Of a stretch of DNA of 8,961 bases, positions 1 to 5,923 are shown piece by piece. Below the pieces are notes generated by a model. That model had not been told where the DNA came from and made no database searches. It saw only the letters and a list, made by a program, of their open reading frames with translations. Location: positions 1 to 8,961 of the forward strand of contig JAEUSA010000124.1 of the NCBI GenBank assembly GCA_016788945.1, read 5' to 3'. Made by a program: the position numbers and the translations under genes. How positions within the stretch are numbered: position 1 is the stretch's first letter; each line of letters starts with the position of its first letter. This stretch comes from Leptospiraceae bacterium. Lineage in GTDB: Bacteria > Spirochaetota > Leptospiria > Turneriellales > Turneriellaceae.

Positions 1-1770
1 GGCTTTCGCTGCAATCGCTGCCGCCGTGCGCTCGTTGTCGCCCGTGATCATCACGGTTTCGACACCGAGTTCTTTGAGTTCGGCAATCACAGCGCGGGCC
101 TCGGGACGTATCTCATCGGCGATTGCGATGAGACCAGCCACAACGCCATTGCGAGCGAGCGCCACGACTGTCTGCCCTTGTGATTCGAGCGCCGTCGCGT
201 GCGCAGCAAAGTCTGCGAGCGCGATTTGGCGCTCAGCCATGAACCGCGGTGAACCGATCAAGATCATACTGCCGGCATGCTGGGCTTCGACGCCGCCACC
301 GGGCGAGACACGAAAGTTCTGCACCTCGGCGAACGTTAGCTTGCGCTCGTTTGCGGCGGCGACAACTGCCTGTGCCAGCGGGTGTTCGCTCAACTGCTCG
401 ACCGATGCCGCCATGGCCAAAAACTCCGCTTCGTTTTCGCCAGTGACGATCGCCGTCACCTTGGGTTCGCCGCGGGTAATCGTACCCGTCTTGTCGAGTG
501 CGACAATCTGCACACCACCCGCATGCTCAAGGTGCACTCCGCTGCGAAAGAGAACCCCCGCCTCGGCTGCACGGCCCGAACCCGCCATGATCGATGTCGG
601 TGTCGCAAGGCCCAGGGCACACGGGCAGGCAATCACGAGCACCGCAATCGCATTCTCGAGTGCACGGGCAAAGTTGCCTGCGTCGACAATAAAGTACCAG
701 GCAACAAACGTCAGAACAGCCACGAGCAGCACAGTGGGAGTGAAAACAGCGGAGACACGGTCGGCAAAACGCTGGATCGGTGCGCGCGCACCCTGCGCTT
801 CTTTGACGGCCCGTACAATGCGCGCGAGTGTTGCATCTTTGCCGACCTTTTCAGCGCGAATGCGCAGTGAACCGAGTTGGTTGAGGGTTGCACCGATCAC
901 GGCGTCACCTGCCTTCTTCTCCACGGGCATACTTTCACCCGTGATCATGGCCTCGTTCACCGCAGACACTCCGTCGATGACCGTGGCATCAACGGGAATG
1001 ATCTCACCGGGCTTAACCCGCACAATGTCACCGACGCGCACCTTTTCAATCGGTACTTCGAGCACCGCGCCGTCGCGTTCAACGAATGCGCTCTTCGCCT
1101 GCAGGTGCATCAGCTTGCTGATTGCCGAAGAGGTTTTGCCTTTGGCGCGCGCCTCAAGCAGCTTGCCCAAAAGAATCAGCGTGATCAGGACTGCGCTGGT
1201 TTCATAGTACAGGTGTGCATGGCTACCGTGCGTAAGGCTCATCCACAGACTATAGAAAAAAGCGGCTGATGTGCCCAAAGACACAAGAGTATCCATGTTG
1301 GCACTTTTGTCTAAAAGCGCACGCCAGGCCCCAGCATAGAAGCGCGCACCGATAATGAACTGCACCGGTGCCGCAAGCGCGAGCTGGAACCACGGGTTCA
1401 TGAGAATATCGGGCATCGGCAAAAAAGAAATGCCGAGATGCGCGACCATGGTGTAGGCTAATGGCAGCGACAAAAACGCCGAGACGAGCCACAGCCGCAG
1501 GGTGTGCACGTACTCGCGGTAGCGTTCTGCCGCGCGCTGGTCGCTTTCTTCTTCTTTTTGTTCTGCCGCGCCGTAGCCTAACTGCTCGACTTTACCAATC
1601 AGCTGCGGCAATTCACAGACGGCCTCGTCATACTCGACCGAAGCCGTCTCCATCGCGAAGTTGACCGTCGCCGACTGCACACCGGGAAGTTTGCTTAAAC
1701 CTTTCTCAATCCGCAGCGCGCAGTTGGCGCAGGTCATGCCCGAAATATCGAGCGTCTTTTGCTGGCTCAT
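1..1770 (-). CDS. copA: Copper-exporting P1B-type ATPase CopA (C-terminus beyond left edge)
   Basis: This inner-membrane pump uses ATP to move Cu(I) out of the cytoplasm. The visible 590 residues run from an ATG at 1770 and stay open to the window edge. One N-terminal heavy-metal-associated domain carries GMTCANC (residues 11-17). Membrane helices follow from about residue 85. The actuator TGE is at 277-279, and the transmembrane metal-binding CPC at 382-384 is typical of Cu+/Ag+ pumps. The phosphorylation motif DKTGT has its aspartate at 426. The nucleotide-domain HP motif is at 463-464, and TGDN (577-579 for GDN) lies near the edge. The GDGxND motif and last two helices, about 140 residues, should lie outside the window. 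The SD-like GAGG overlaps the copZ stop codon, so translation is probably coupled to copZ. Silver as a substrate cannot be excluded. Confidence 0.97.
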   Translation of the reverse strand, partial: MSQQKTLDISGMTCANCALRIEKGLSKLPGVQSATVNFAMETASVEYDEAVCELPQLIGKVEQLGYGAAEQKEEESDQRAAERYREYVHTLRLWLVSAFLSLPLAYTMVAHLGISFLPMPDILMNPWFQLALAAPVQFIIGARFYAGAWRALLDKSANMDTLVSLGTSAAFFYSLWMSLTHGSHAHLYYETSAVLITLILLGKLLEARAKGKTSSAISKLMHLQAKSAFVERDGAVLEVPIEKVRVGDIVRVKPGEIIPVDATVIDGVSAVNEAMITGESMPVEKKAGDAVIGATLNQLGSLRIRAEKVGKDATLARIVRAVKEAQGARAPIQRFADRVSAVFTPTVLLVAVLTFVAWYFIVDAGNFARALENAIAVLVIACPCALGLATPTSIMAGSGRAAEAGVLFRSGVHLEHAGGVQIVALDKTGTITRGEPKVTAIVTGENEAEFLAMAASVEQLSEHPLAQAVVAAANERKLTFAEVQNFRVSPGGGVEAQHAGSMILIGSPRFMAERQIALADFAAHATALESQGQTVVALARNGVVAGLIAIADEIRPEARAVIAELKELGVETVMITGDNERTAAAIAAKA

Positions 1771-1777
1771 TGAAGCC

Positions 1778-1981
1778 TCAGCTCTTCACCGAGTAACCAT
1801 TCTCTTCGATGGCCTCGCGGATTTTCTGCAGGTCGACAGTGTTTTCATCATAAGTGACAGTCGCCGAACCGTTCGCCCTGCTCGCCTTACCCACTGCACC
1901 TGCTTCGCGAATTGCCTCTTCAACAGTCCGCTCGCAGTGTGCACAGGTCATCCCCTCAATTTTTAGTTCAATTTTTTTCAT
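1778..1981 (-). CDS. copZ: Copper chaperone CopZ (heavy-metal-associated domain protein)
   Basis: A 67-residue single-domain cytoplasmic metallochaperone that would bind Cu(I) and hand it to CopA. The protein starts [10 protein letters not shown] and has the metal site GMTCAHC near residues 10-16, with the usual ferredoxin-like pattern and a C-terminal GYSV. I chose the ATG at 1981 because a perfect AGGAGG lies five bases upstream (1987-1992). A start nine codons further upstream is possible but has no ribosome site and adds residues the family lacks. The gene lies 7 bp ahead of copA on the same strand, with the copA SD overlapping its stop, so the two form an operon. The Cys-Ala-His-Cys site differs from the Cys-Ala-Asn-Cys of the CopA domain. 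Function is assigned from family and context. Confidence 0.92.
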   Translation of the reverse strand: MKKIELKIEGMTCAHCERTVEEAIREAGAVGKASRANGSATVTYDENTVDLQKIREAIEENGYSVKS

Positions 1982-2198
1982 TTTTTCCTCCTGTGATGCA
2001 CGAGGCATCAGGGCGGCCTCGGGGCCTTACCCTTTGCGAACATGACCGGGCCAAAGGCCATTTATTACACTGCCGTACCTAAAAACACACATTTTTTTTA
2101 TCCTCAGGTGTAATCCACAGATCACTACATTGTCTATAAGATACTGCGGGTTGCATGGCATCGCGCGGTAAAGTGCGTAATCCACAGGAGGATACAAA
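1982..2198. promoter_or_regulatory. Divergent intergenic region: copZA leader and promoters
   Basis: This 217-bp stretch separates copZA from the plus-strand ORF at 2199. On the minus strand a TGTAAT at 2069-2064 is a possible -10, without a recognisable -35. That would give a leader of about 75 nt containing three dyads: GGCC pairs at 2049-2059 and 2015-2026, and TGATGC/GCATCA at 1994-2010. On the plus strand TATAAG (2135-2140) is a possible -10, also without a clear -35. A 7-bp inverted repeat (ATTACAC 2064-2070, GTGTAAT 2108-2114) and an 11-bp direct repeat (2110-2120, 2177-2187) could be regulator sites. I saw no consensus CueR, CsoR or CopY operator. Confidence 0.35.
1994..2010 (-). promoter_or_regulatory. 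Perfect inverted repeat just upstream of the copZ SD
   Basis: TGATGC and GCATCA are separated by five bases, and the repeat ends one base from the AGGAGG of copZ. In the mRNA it would form a 6-bp hairpin next to the ribosome site. In DNA it could be an operator half-site pair. Which of these it is cannot be told from sequence alone. Confidence 0.4.
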
Positions 2199-2417
2199 AT
2201 GAAAAAAATTTGGATAACGATCTTATTGGCCACACTTGCCCTCTCGGGCATCACACTCGTGGCCAGCGCTGGTTTTGCCGCCGAAAAGCCAGCACCGGTA
2301 CACCTGACAATCAAGGCATCGGAAATGGCCCCTCGGCGGTTTTTTTCACCAAACGCTTCAAGGGCTCGAACTCTACGCATGCATAAGTATAAGCGAGGCG
2401 CTTGCCGAGAAAATTAG
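2199..2417 (+). CDS. Short exported protein of unknown function, possibly frameshifted
   Basis: I do not recognise this 72-residue ORF. It has a very good start: AGGAGG at 2186-2191, seven bases before ATG 2199. It begins with a clear signal peptide (MKK, then a hydrophobic core and AxA-type sites around residues 22-28, ending SAGFAA). The mature part starts EKPAPVHLTIKASE, a beta-strand-like opening that weakly recalls cupredoxin-type secreted proteins. After residue 45 the composition turns arginine-rich and unlike a secreted protein. A run of seven T at 2340-2346 lies exactly there. Skipping one T gives an acidic, more protein-like tail ending at TGA 2434-2436, just ahead of the terminator hairpin. 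The gene may therefore be a frameshifted remnant, carry a sequence error, or be short by nature. Its position opposite copZA hints at a periplasmic copper-related role, but this is only inference. Confidence 0.45.
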   Translation: MKKIWITILLATLALSGITLVASAGFAAEKPAPVHLTIKASEMAPRRFFSPNASRARTLRMHKYKRGACREN

Positions 2418-2448
2418 CAACGAAGACAACTTATGAACCACGGCGAAG

Positions 2449-2473
2449 CGGCGACCTCTGGGAGAGGTCGCCG
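2449..2473 (+). terminator. 11-bp stem hairpin between convergent genes
   Basis: Bases 2449-2459 pair perfectly with 2463-2473 around a GGG loop. The stem is GC-rich and followed on the plus strand by a T-rich stretch (GATTTCTATTTCG). It probably ends plus-strand transcripts from the ORF at 2199. It may also limit transcription from the minus-strand gene ending at 2503, though no T-run follows in that direction. Confidence 0.7.
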
Positions 2474-2502
2474 GATTTCTATTTCGCTTATTACGTCAAC
2501 TT

Positions 2503-2919
2503 TCATACATCGCGGCGCATCTTGATTGCGCCGACGAGGCACACCGAGATGGCAATAAACATGCCGAGAATACCCGGTAAGCCCACAGGTGGAAAGTTTG
2601 CGGGTGCACCGGCGGCTCCCTTGGCGGCCAAGCCAAGCGGCAGAAAAATTCCGCAGACTGCTGCCCACGAGGCTATTCTTTTCGTCCGGTCAGAAAGTGC
2701 GAGCCGATCGAGAACGAGACCTACGATGATATTGAACATCGCTATGGGCATACCATGCGAATGGCCTTCACGCAGATAAAATCTCGCCATGGTCATGATG
2801 TGGTCGCCGCCGCGACCGGCGTAGGTGGCATCAAACGTACCACCCAGCGCGAAGCCACCGCAAGCGGCGATAAACATAAAAAGAAAGCCTGCGACAATAT
2901 TTGTTTTTCCGTAAATCAT
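2503..2919 (-). CDS. Four-helix membrane protein of unknown function, third gene of the arsR operon
   Basis: A 138-residue hydrophobic protein that I cannot assign to a named family. Predicted helices lie at about residues 8-26, 56-75, 83-101 and 114-132, with a positively charged C-terminus (KMRRD) probably cytoplasmic. The second helix is preceded by REGHSHGMP (histidines 53 and 55), which could bind a metal or haem or sit at a membrane interface. There is a single cysteine in each of helices 1, 3 and 4. The start is firm: AAGGAGG (2924-2930) lies four bases upstream and overlaps the stop codon of the preceding AHSA1-like gene, so the two are translationally coupled. The context suggests it is controlled by the ArsR repressor. 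Its substrate and activity are unknown. Confidence 0.85.
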   Translation of the reverse strand: MIYGKTNIVAGFLFMFIAACGGFALGGTFDATYAGRGGDHIMTMARFYLREGHSHGMPIAMFNIIVGLVLDRLALSDRTKRIASWAAVCGIFLPLGLAAKGAAGAPANFPPVGLPGILGMFIAISVCLVGAIKMRRDV

Positions 2920-2928
2920 AAATCCTCC

Positions 2929-3393
2929 TTAGTGCATCTTGGGCAAATCGAGCGCTTTGCCGGTTTCAATCCAACTTTTGAGCGTGCTCAAATGCATCGG
3001 CCAACCTTGGCCTACGCCCTGAAAGCTTGGGGTCTCGGCTTCAAATTGATCGTGAGTGACCGTGAGTTTAATGGAATCGCCCGACGGTTCGAGTTCATAA
3101 CGCACCCGTGATTCTTTGTCGGCCCGTACGGCATCGTTCACCTGCAGGCTGAAAGAATAGGCGATATTCTTTTTGGGTTCGTATTCGAGAACCTTTCCTT
3201 TGACCAGAGTCACCGCCAAACCATCTGGGCCCTTCGCCTCGTATACTAGGGCGGCTCCGACCTTTGGCTCAAACTTGACCGCCATCCCTGCAAACCATTC
3301 TGGCGTGAGATCGGCCCTGACGAGCGAATCCCAGAGTTTATCAATTGATGTGCGGATGTACAGCACATAGATTTGCTTTATCTTATTATCCAT
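2929..3393 (-). CDS. AHSA1/SRPBCC-domain protein
   Basis: A 154-residue protein of the SRPBCC (START-like) superfamily, Activator of Hsp90 ATPase homologue 1 group, which forms a helix-grip fold with a hydrophobic ligand pocket. Family landmarks are visible in order: the N-terminal strand and helix around IDKLWDSLV, TPEWFAG, the long antiparallel sheet with GKVLEYEPKKN, then RVRYELEPSGD, LTVTHDQF, and the C-terminal helix with GWPMHLSTLKSWIETG. I chose ATG 3393 because AAGGAG lies six bases upstream. The ATG at 3414 lies inside arsR and has no ribosome site. The start overlaps the arsR stop by eight bases. ArsR-AHSA1 pairs are a known recurring arrangement in bacteria, but the ligands of these proteins are mostly unknown. 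I give no specific function. Confidence 0.93.
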   Translation of the reverse strand: MDNKIKQIYVLYIRTSIDKLWDSLVRADLTPEWFAGMAVKFEPKVGAALVYEAKGPDGLAVTLVKGKVLEYEPKKNIAYSFSLQVNDAVRADKESRVRYELEPSGDSIKLTVTHDQFEAETPSFQGVGQGWPMHLSTLKSWIETGKALDLPKMH

Positions 3394-3739
3394 CTTGTTC
3401 TCCTTCGAGTTCATATTTTAGTCGCGTCAAACCACCTGCCCAGTGGCGGCTGAAATCCGAAAGCCAGCGGTCGTAAATCATTTGGATCGGGATGGCATTG
3501 ATATATATTTTTTTTTGCCGCCCGTCTCTTTCAAGCTTCAACAGATCCGCATCTTCAAGCACGCGCAAGTGCTTCATGACCGCAAACCTACTGAACGCAA
3601 AATGATCTGCTACTCCGTTCACCGAAATCCCCGCATTCGCCTTAACGATGTCGAGTATCCGGCGCCGACTTTCATCTGCCAGGGCCTTAAAAACGCGCTC
3701 CATATCGTCAGGATGTGGAGGCTTCTTAGGTCTTGACAT
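3386..3739 (-). CDS. ArsR/SmtB-family winged-helix repressor
   Basis: A 117-residue homodimeric winged-helix repressor. The N-terminal helix pattern MERVFKALADESRRRILDIV (13-32) is the family hallmark. The recognition helix-turn-helix follows at about 40-62 (SVNGVADHFAFSRFAVMKHLRVLE), and the beta wing at about 65-80 (LLKLERDGRQKKIYIN). There is no cysteine at all, so the classic metal sites of ArsR/SmtB sensors are absent. It belongs with the subgroup paired with AHSA1 proteins. The start ATG 3739 lies inside a 20-bp palindrome, and no Shine-Dalgarno sequence precedes it. A TATATG (3760-3755) with a weak upstream TGGACA would give a leader of about ten bases. Autoregulation is therefore likely. 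It heads a three-gene operon and is divergent from the TfoX-domain gene. The inducer is unknown. Confidence 0.95.
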   Translation of the reverse strand: MSRPKKPPHPDDMERVFKALADESRRRILDIVKANAGISVNGVADHFAFSRFAVMKHLRVLEDADLLKLERDGRQKKIYINAIPIQMIYDRWLSDFSRHWAGGLTRLKYELEGEQDG

Positions 3740-3757
3740 GTGACTTTTAAGTCACAT
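3738..3757. promoter_or_regulatory. Palindromic operator over the arsR start codon
   Basis: ATGTGACTT (3738-3746) and AAGTCACAT (3749-3757) are perfect 9-bp arms with two bases between them. The palindrome contains the first two bases of the start codon of the repressor gene and touches its likely -10. Palindromes of this size are typical of winged-helix dimer sites, so it is the best candidate for the autoregulatory operator. It may also affect the divergent promoter near 3806. Confidence 0.65.
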
Positions 3758-3763
3758 ATACAA

Positions 3764-3776
3764 ACGACTCCGTCGT
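3764..3776. repeat. Small dyad in the arsR/TfoX intergenic region
   Basis: ACGAC and GTCGT are separated by TCC. The dyad lies between the operator palindrome and the plus-strand promoter, within the spacer of the presumed arsR promoter. It could be a second regulator contact or be incidental, since the arms are only 5 bp. Confidence 0.25.
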
Positions 3777-3782
3777 GTCCAG

Positions 3783-3811
3783 TGAATTCTCATTTCCCCA
3801 GCAGGTATAAT
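3783..3811 (+). promoter_or_regulatory. Promoter for the TfoX-AraC-DoxX operon
   Basis: A perfect TATAAT lies at 3806-3811. The matching -35 position (3783-3788, TGAATT, 17-bp spacing) is weak, and there is no TGn extension. Transcription would start near 3818, only about eight bases before the ATG at 3826, leaving no room for a Shine-Dalgarno sequence. Confidence 0.5.
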
Positions 3812-3825
3812 CTCGTTAATACCGC

Positions 3826-4179
3826 ATGGCAACTGAGCTCCAGTTCATCGAATTTGTCGCAGACCAGATGGCCGCTGCGGGGGGCATCACGTACCGCAAA
3901 ATGTTCGGAGAATACGCTATCTACAAGGGCGCAAAGGTGGTGGCGTTGGTGTGCGACAACCAGCTGTTCGTCAAACCTACCGAGGTGGGTCGCGCCTTTA
4001 TCGGTGCAGTCGAAGAAGCGCCCGCTTACCCCGGAGCGAAACCGTCTTTTCTTATTCGGGAAAAATTTGAAGATCGCGAATGGATATCAGAGCTGATCCG
4101 CATCACAGAGAAAGCGTTGCCAGAACCAAAAAGAAAAAAATCGAGCAAACTGGCGACCGCAAAGAAAAAACGTCATTGA
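3826..4179 (+). CDS. TfoX/Sxy N-terminal-domain protein with polybasic C-terminal tail
   Basis: A 117-residue protein. Residues 1-98 match the TfoX N-terminal domain, with the pattern ITYRKMFGEYAIYKGAKVVAL, then CDNQLFVKPT, the loop AYPGAKPSFLI and a closing helix. The separate TfoX C-terminal domain is absent, which is common for stand-alone family members. Sxy/TfoX is known as a competence activator in Gammaproteobacteria, but most stand-alone N-terminal-domain proteins have no proven role, so I do not assume competence. Residues 100-117 are mostly Lys and Arg (PKRKKSSK, then AKKKRH), suggesting nucleic-acid contact. No Shine-Dalgarno sequence precedes the ATG, in line with a near-leaderless transcript. 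The AraC-family gene follows after 12 bases, so the two are probably cotranscribed. The divergent neighbour is the ArsR repressor. Confidence 0.92.
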   Translation: MATELQFIEFVADQMAAAGGITYRKMFGEYAIYKGAKVVALVCDNQLFVKPTEVGRAFIGAVEEAPAYPGAKPSFLIREKFEDREWISELIRITEKALPEPKRKKSSKLATAKKKRH

Positions 4180-4191
4180 GTTAAGGAATTT

Positions 4192-4998
4192 ATGCTTAGC
4201 TGGAAACCCTGCTCCAACCTGCATTCACAGCTGCGGCCGTACGTACAAAGCATCGCCCTCATTGAGGGCTCATCAGGTAATTTACCGGTAAGAAACCTGC
4301 CCACGGGAAACGTCCAGGTATTGATGCAGATTTCGGAGAGCAGCGCCCGTTGTGAAGAGGGCGAAAGTCATCAGATCAACGGGCCGCAGTTCAGCGTCAT
4401 CGGACAGCGTAACAGATACTCGCTCTATACACCCGCCCCCGATACGCGCATTCTTTGCATCGAATTTTATCCCCACAGCGCCTCTGCTTTTTTTCGCGAG
4501 CCGTTGGTTAATCTCTACAACTTGACGATCGCCGCGGCCGATCTCTGGCCTCAGACCGATTTGCTGGCAAGAATATTGGACGCTCGGGATAATGACGAAA
4601 TATTTGCGCTCGTTCAACGGGAACTGCTGCTTAGATTGAGGCAAGACCGTGCGCTTGAGCAAAGAATAGACTTATTGCAGAACGTTTTGACAGAACTCAA
4701 CGCGGCTAAACCTTCGACCATGACGAACCTATCCCGAAAATTTGGGTTGCATCGCCGAGCACTCGAACGTCTGTTTCGTGAATATATCGGCCTCAGCCCG
4801 GCGGCCTACGCTCGTGTATCGCGCATTACGCGAGCAGCAAAAATTGTCGCAACCGATGATGGATTTGCCGCAATTGATTATGCGCTCGATCAGGGTTTTT
4901 TTGACCAAGCGCATTTTAACCACGACTTCAAAGCCATCGTGGGATTATCCCCTACAGAATACCGCAACTCAGTCGCAAATCTACAAGACTTGCACTGA
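4192..4998 (+). CDS. AraC-family transcriptional regulator
   Basis: A 268-residue cytoplasmic regulator. The N-terminal half (about 1-150) is a beta-rich sensing domain opening with PCSNLHSQLRPYVQSIALIEG, resembling the DUF6597-type N-terminus found on many AraC proteins. The C-terminal part (about 165-262) is the double helix-turn-helix of the AraC/XylS family. The first HTH is at about 175-200 (TNLSRKFGLHRRALERLFRE). The second is near 226-250 and ends in the family signature FFDQAHFNHDFKAIVGLSPTEYR. The start ATG 4192 has AAGGA about six bases upstream in the 12-bp gap after the TfoX-domain gene. The downstream DoxX-like gene is 46 bp away on the same strand and is a plausible target or operon partner. 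No inducer can be deduced. Confidence 0.94.
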   Translation: MLSWKPCSNLHSQLRPYVQSIALIEGSSGNLPVRNLPTGNVQVLMQISESSARCEEGESHQINGPQFSVIGQRNRYSLYTPAPDTRILCIEFYPHSASAFFREPLVNLYNLTIAAADLWPQTDLLARILDARDNDEIFALVQRELLLRLRQDRALEQRIDLLQNVLTELNAAKPSTMTNLSRKFGLHRRALERLFREYIGLSPAAYARVSRITRAAKIVATDDGFAAIDYALDQGFFDQAHFNHDFKAIVGLSPTEYRNSVANLQDLH

Positions 4999-5044
4999 AA
5001 ATTCGGCTATGGTCTCCCCAAGGTATTGTCCCTTAAGGAGAAAC

Positions 5045-5377
5045 ATGCATTACATTTACTGGATAAACAAAATTCTGCTGACGTTGCTTGGCACGAGCAC
5101 GGGGCTGGTGAAGATTTTTGGCATGGAAAAAGAAATGGAGTTATTTCGCAATGCCGGATTCAGCAATGCGGCAACCGTTGTATTTGGCATCGTTCAAGTC
5201 GCAGCGACGGTGCTGATCTGGTTCCCGGTCACATTAAGAGCCGGAGCCTTCACTTTGGCCCTGAGTTTTGTCGTAGCTACAGGTGTCCTCTTCAAAAATG
5301 GCATGACGACATTCGGTTTGGTGTCCATACTTTTCATAGTAATGGCGATCTTCGCGGCGTTTCCGTCCGACCGGTAA
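5045..5377 (+). CDS. Small DoxX-like four-helix membrane protein
   Basis: The protein has 110 residues and four hydrophobic segments, at about 6-24, 42-61, 66-83 and 88-107. The N-terminal part (helix, then GLVKIFGMEKEMELFRNAGFS) and the helix spacing resemble DoxX-like small membrane proteins. I read this as family resemblance rather than a firm assignment. The start at 5045 is fixed by AAGGAG at 5035-5040, four bases upstream. A much longer reading of the same frame back to 4742 runs over the AraC gene and is not real. It is the last gene of the TfoX-AraC-DoxX operon, and a terminator follows nine bases after its stop. DoxX-like proteins next to AraC or other regulators are often linked to redox or stress response, but the role here is unknown. 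Confidence 0.8.
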   Translation: MHYIYWINKILLTLLGTSTGLVKIFGMEKEMELFRNAGFSNAATVVFGIVQVAATVLIWFPVTLRAGAFTLALSFVVATGVLFKNGMTTFGLVSILFIVMAIFAAFPSDR

Positions 5378-5385
5378 CAAAAAGA

Positions 5386-5404
5386 CGGGGTGCCATGCAC
5401 CCCG
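5386..5404. terminator. Bidirectional terminator between DoxX-like and VOC genes
   Basis: CGGGGTGC (5386-5393) and GCACCCCG (5397-5404) form an 8-bp perfect stem with a three-base loop. On the minus strand it is followed by TCTTTTTG, a standard intrinsic terminator for the VOC gene ending at 5410. On the plus strand it is preceded by AAAAAG and followed by CTATTC, so it can also stop the operon ending at 5377. Confidence 0.85.
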
Positions 5405-5409
5405 CTATT

Positions 5410-5871
5410 CTAACCCCGCGGCTTAAACAAAGCAAACTCGGCGCCGGCCGGATCTTTGAGAAACGCGATGCGTCCAGGCGGAATATCCCCCGGGGGCATC
5501 ACAATCTGGCCGCCATTGTCGGCGCAGAGCTTCACTGCCTTATCGACGTCGGGCACATAAAAGTAAATAATCAATCGTGGCGAGGCGCCGGGTTCAACCG
5601 AATCGATGTGCGCAATTTGGTTGTCGCCGGCTTTGAGCATGATCATCGTCTCGTTGCCCATAGTCATCTTCTCTTGACCATGGCCGAGCACTTTACCGTA
5701 AAAGTTTGCCGCGGCTTGGCCATCAGTGGTACTTAGACCAAACCAATTCGGTTGCCCAGACGCCACCTTCTGGAATGGCGAGTTGGTAACTTTCGTTTTT
5801 ACCACCTTCTTTTTTGGCGCGGATTTTTTCTTTTTCGGTTTTGCTTTGACGCTTTTCTTTTTTGTTGCCAT
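5410..5871 (-). CDS. VOC (glyoxalase-fold) protein with lysine-rich N-terminal extension
   Basis: A 153-residue protein. Residues about 41-152 form a vicinal-oxygen-chelate domain of two beta-alpha-beta-beta-beta units. The first holds NWFGLSTTDGQAAANFYGKVLG, and the second holds YFYVPDVDKAVKLCADNGG and FLKDPAGAEFALFKP. It resembles the group annotated as VOC family or glyoxalase/bleomycin-resistance-like. The domain would normally bind a divalent metal, but I cannot name a substrate. Residues 1-30 are unusual, with 14 lysines between residues 4 and 27 mixed with Ala, Val, Ser and Pro, like histone H1-type tails. No Shine-Dalgarno sequence precedes ATG 5871, and the next in-frame Met is inside the fold, so this start stands. 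It follows the 7TM-DISM/AraC gene on the same strand after 52 bp and ends at the terminator at 5386-5404. Confidence 0.9.
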   Translation of the reverse strand: MATKKKSVKAKPKKKKSAPKKKVVKTKVTNSPFQKVASGQPNWFGLSTTDGQAAANFYGKVLGHGQEKMTMGNETMIMLKAGDNQIAHIDSVEPGASPRLIIYFYVPDVDKAVKLCADNGGQIVMPPGDIPPGRIAFLKDPAGAEFALFKPRG

Positions 5872-5888
5872 GACTGAGCATGACTGGG
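5869..5888. repeat. Tandem 10-bp direct repeat at the VOC start codon
   Basis: The plus strand reads CATGACTGAG then CATGACTGGG, identical at nine of ten positions. Read on the minus strand, this places two ATGs ten bases apart, and only the one at 5871 is in the VOC frame. It occupies the place where a ribosome binding site would be. Confidence 0.6.
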
Positions 5889-5923
5889 CTTGTCAGAATG
5901 TCACGCGGAAAATATTTCCCTTT

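Noticed and set aside
26..1207. Long plus-strand open frame of 393 codons opposite copA
   Set aside because: It is a shadow of the copA coding frame: low-complexity Ser/Ala/Thr/Arg-rich product, no ribosome site or domain, while the minus strand carries every P-type ATPase motif.
4742..5044. N-terminal extension of the DoxX-like protein reading back to 4742
   Set aside because: It overlaps the AraC gene in another frame. The AAGGAG before ATG 5045 and the membrane-protein pattern fix the true start.
5026..5736. Plus-strand open frame of 236 codons across the DoxX-like and VOC genes
   Set aside because: It runs through the strong terminator hairpin and two well-supported genes. The product is His/Arg-rich without any domain pattern.
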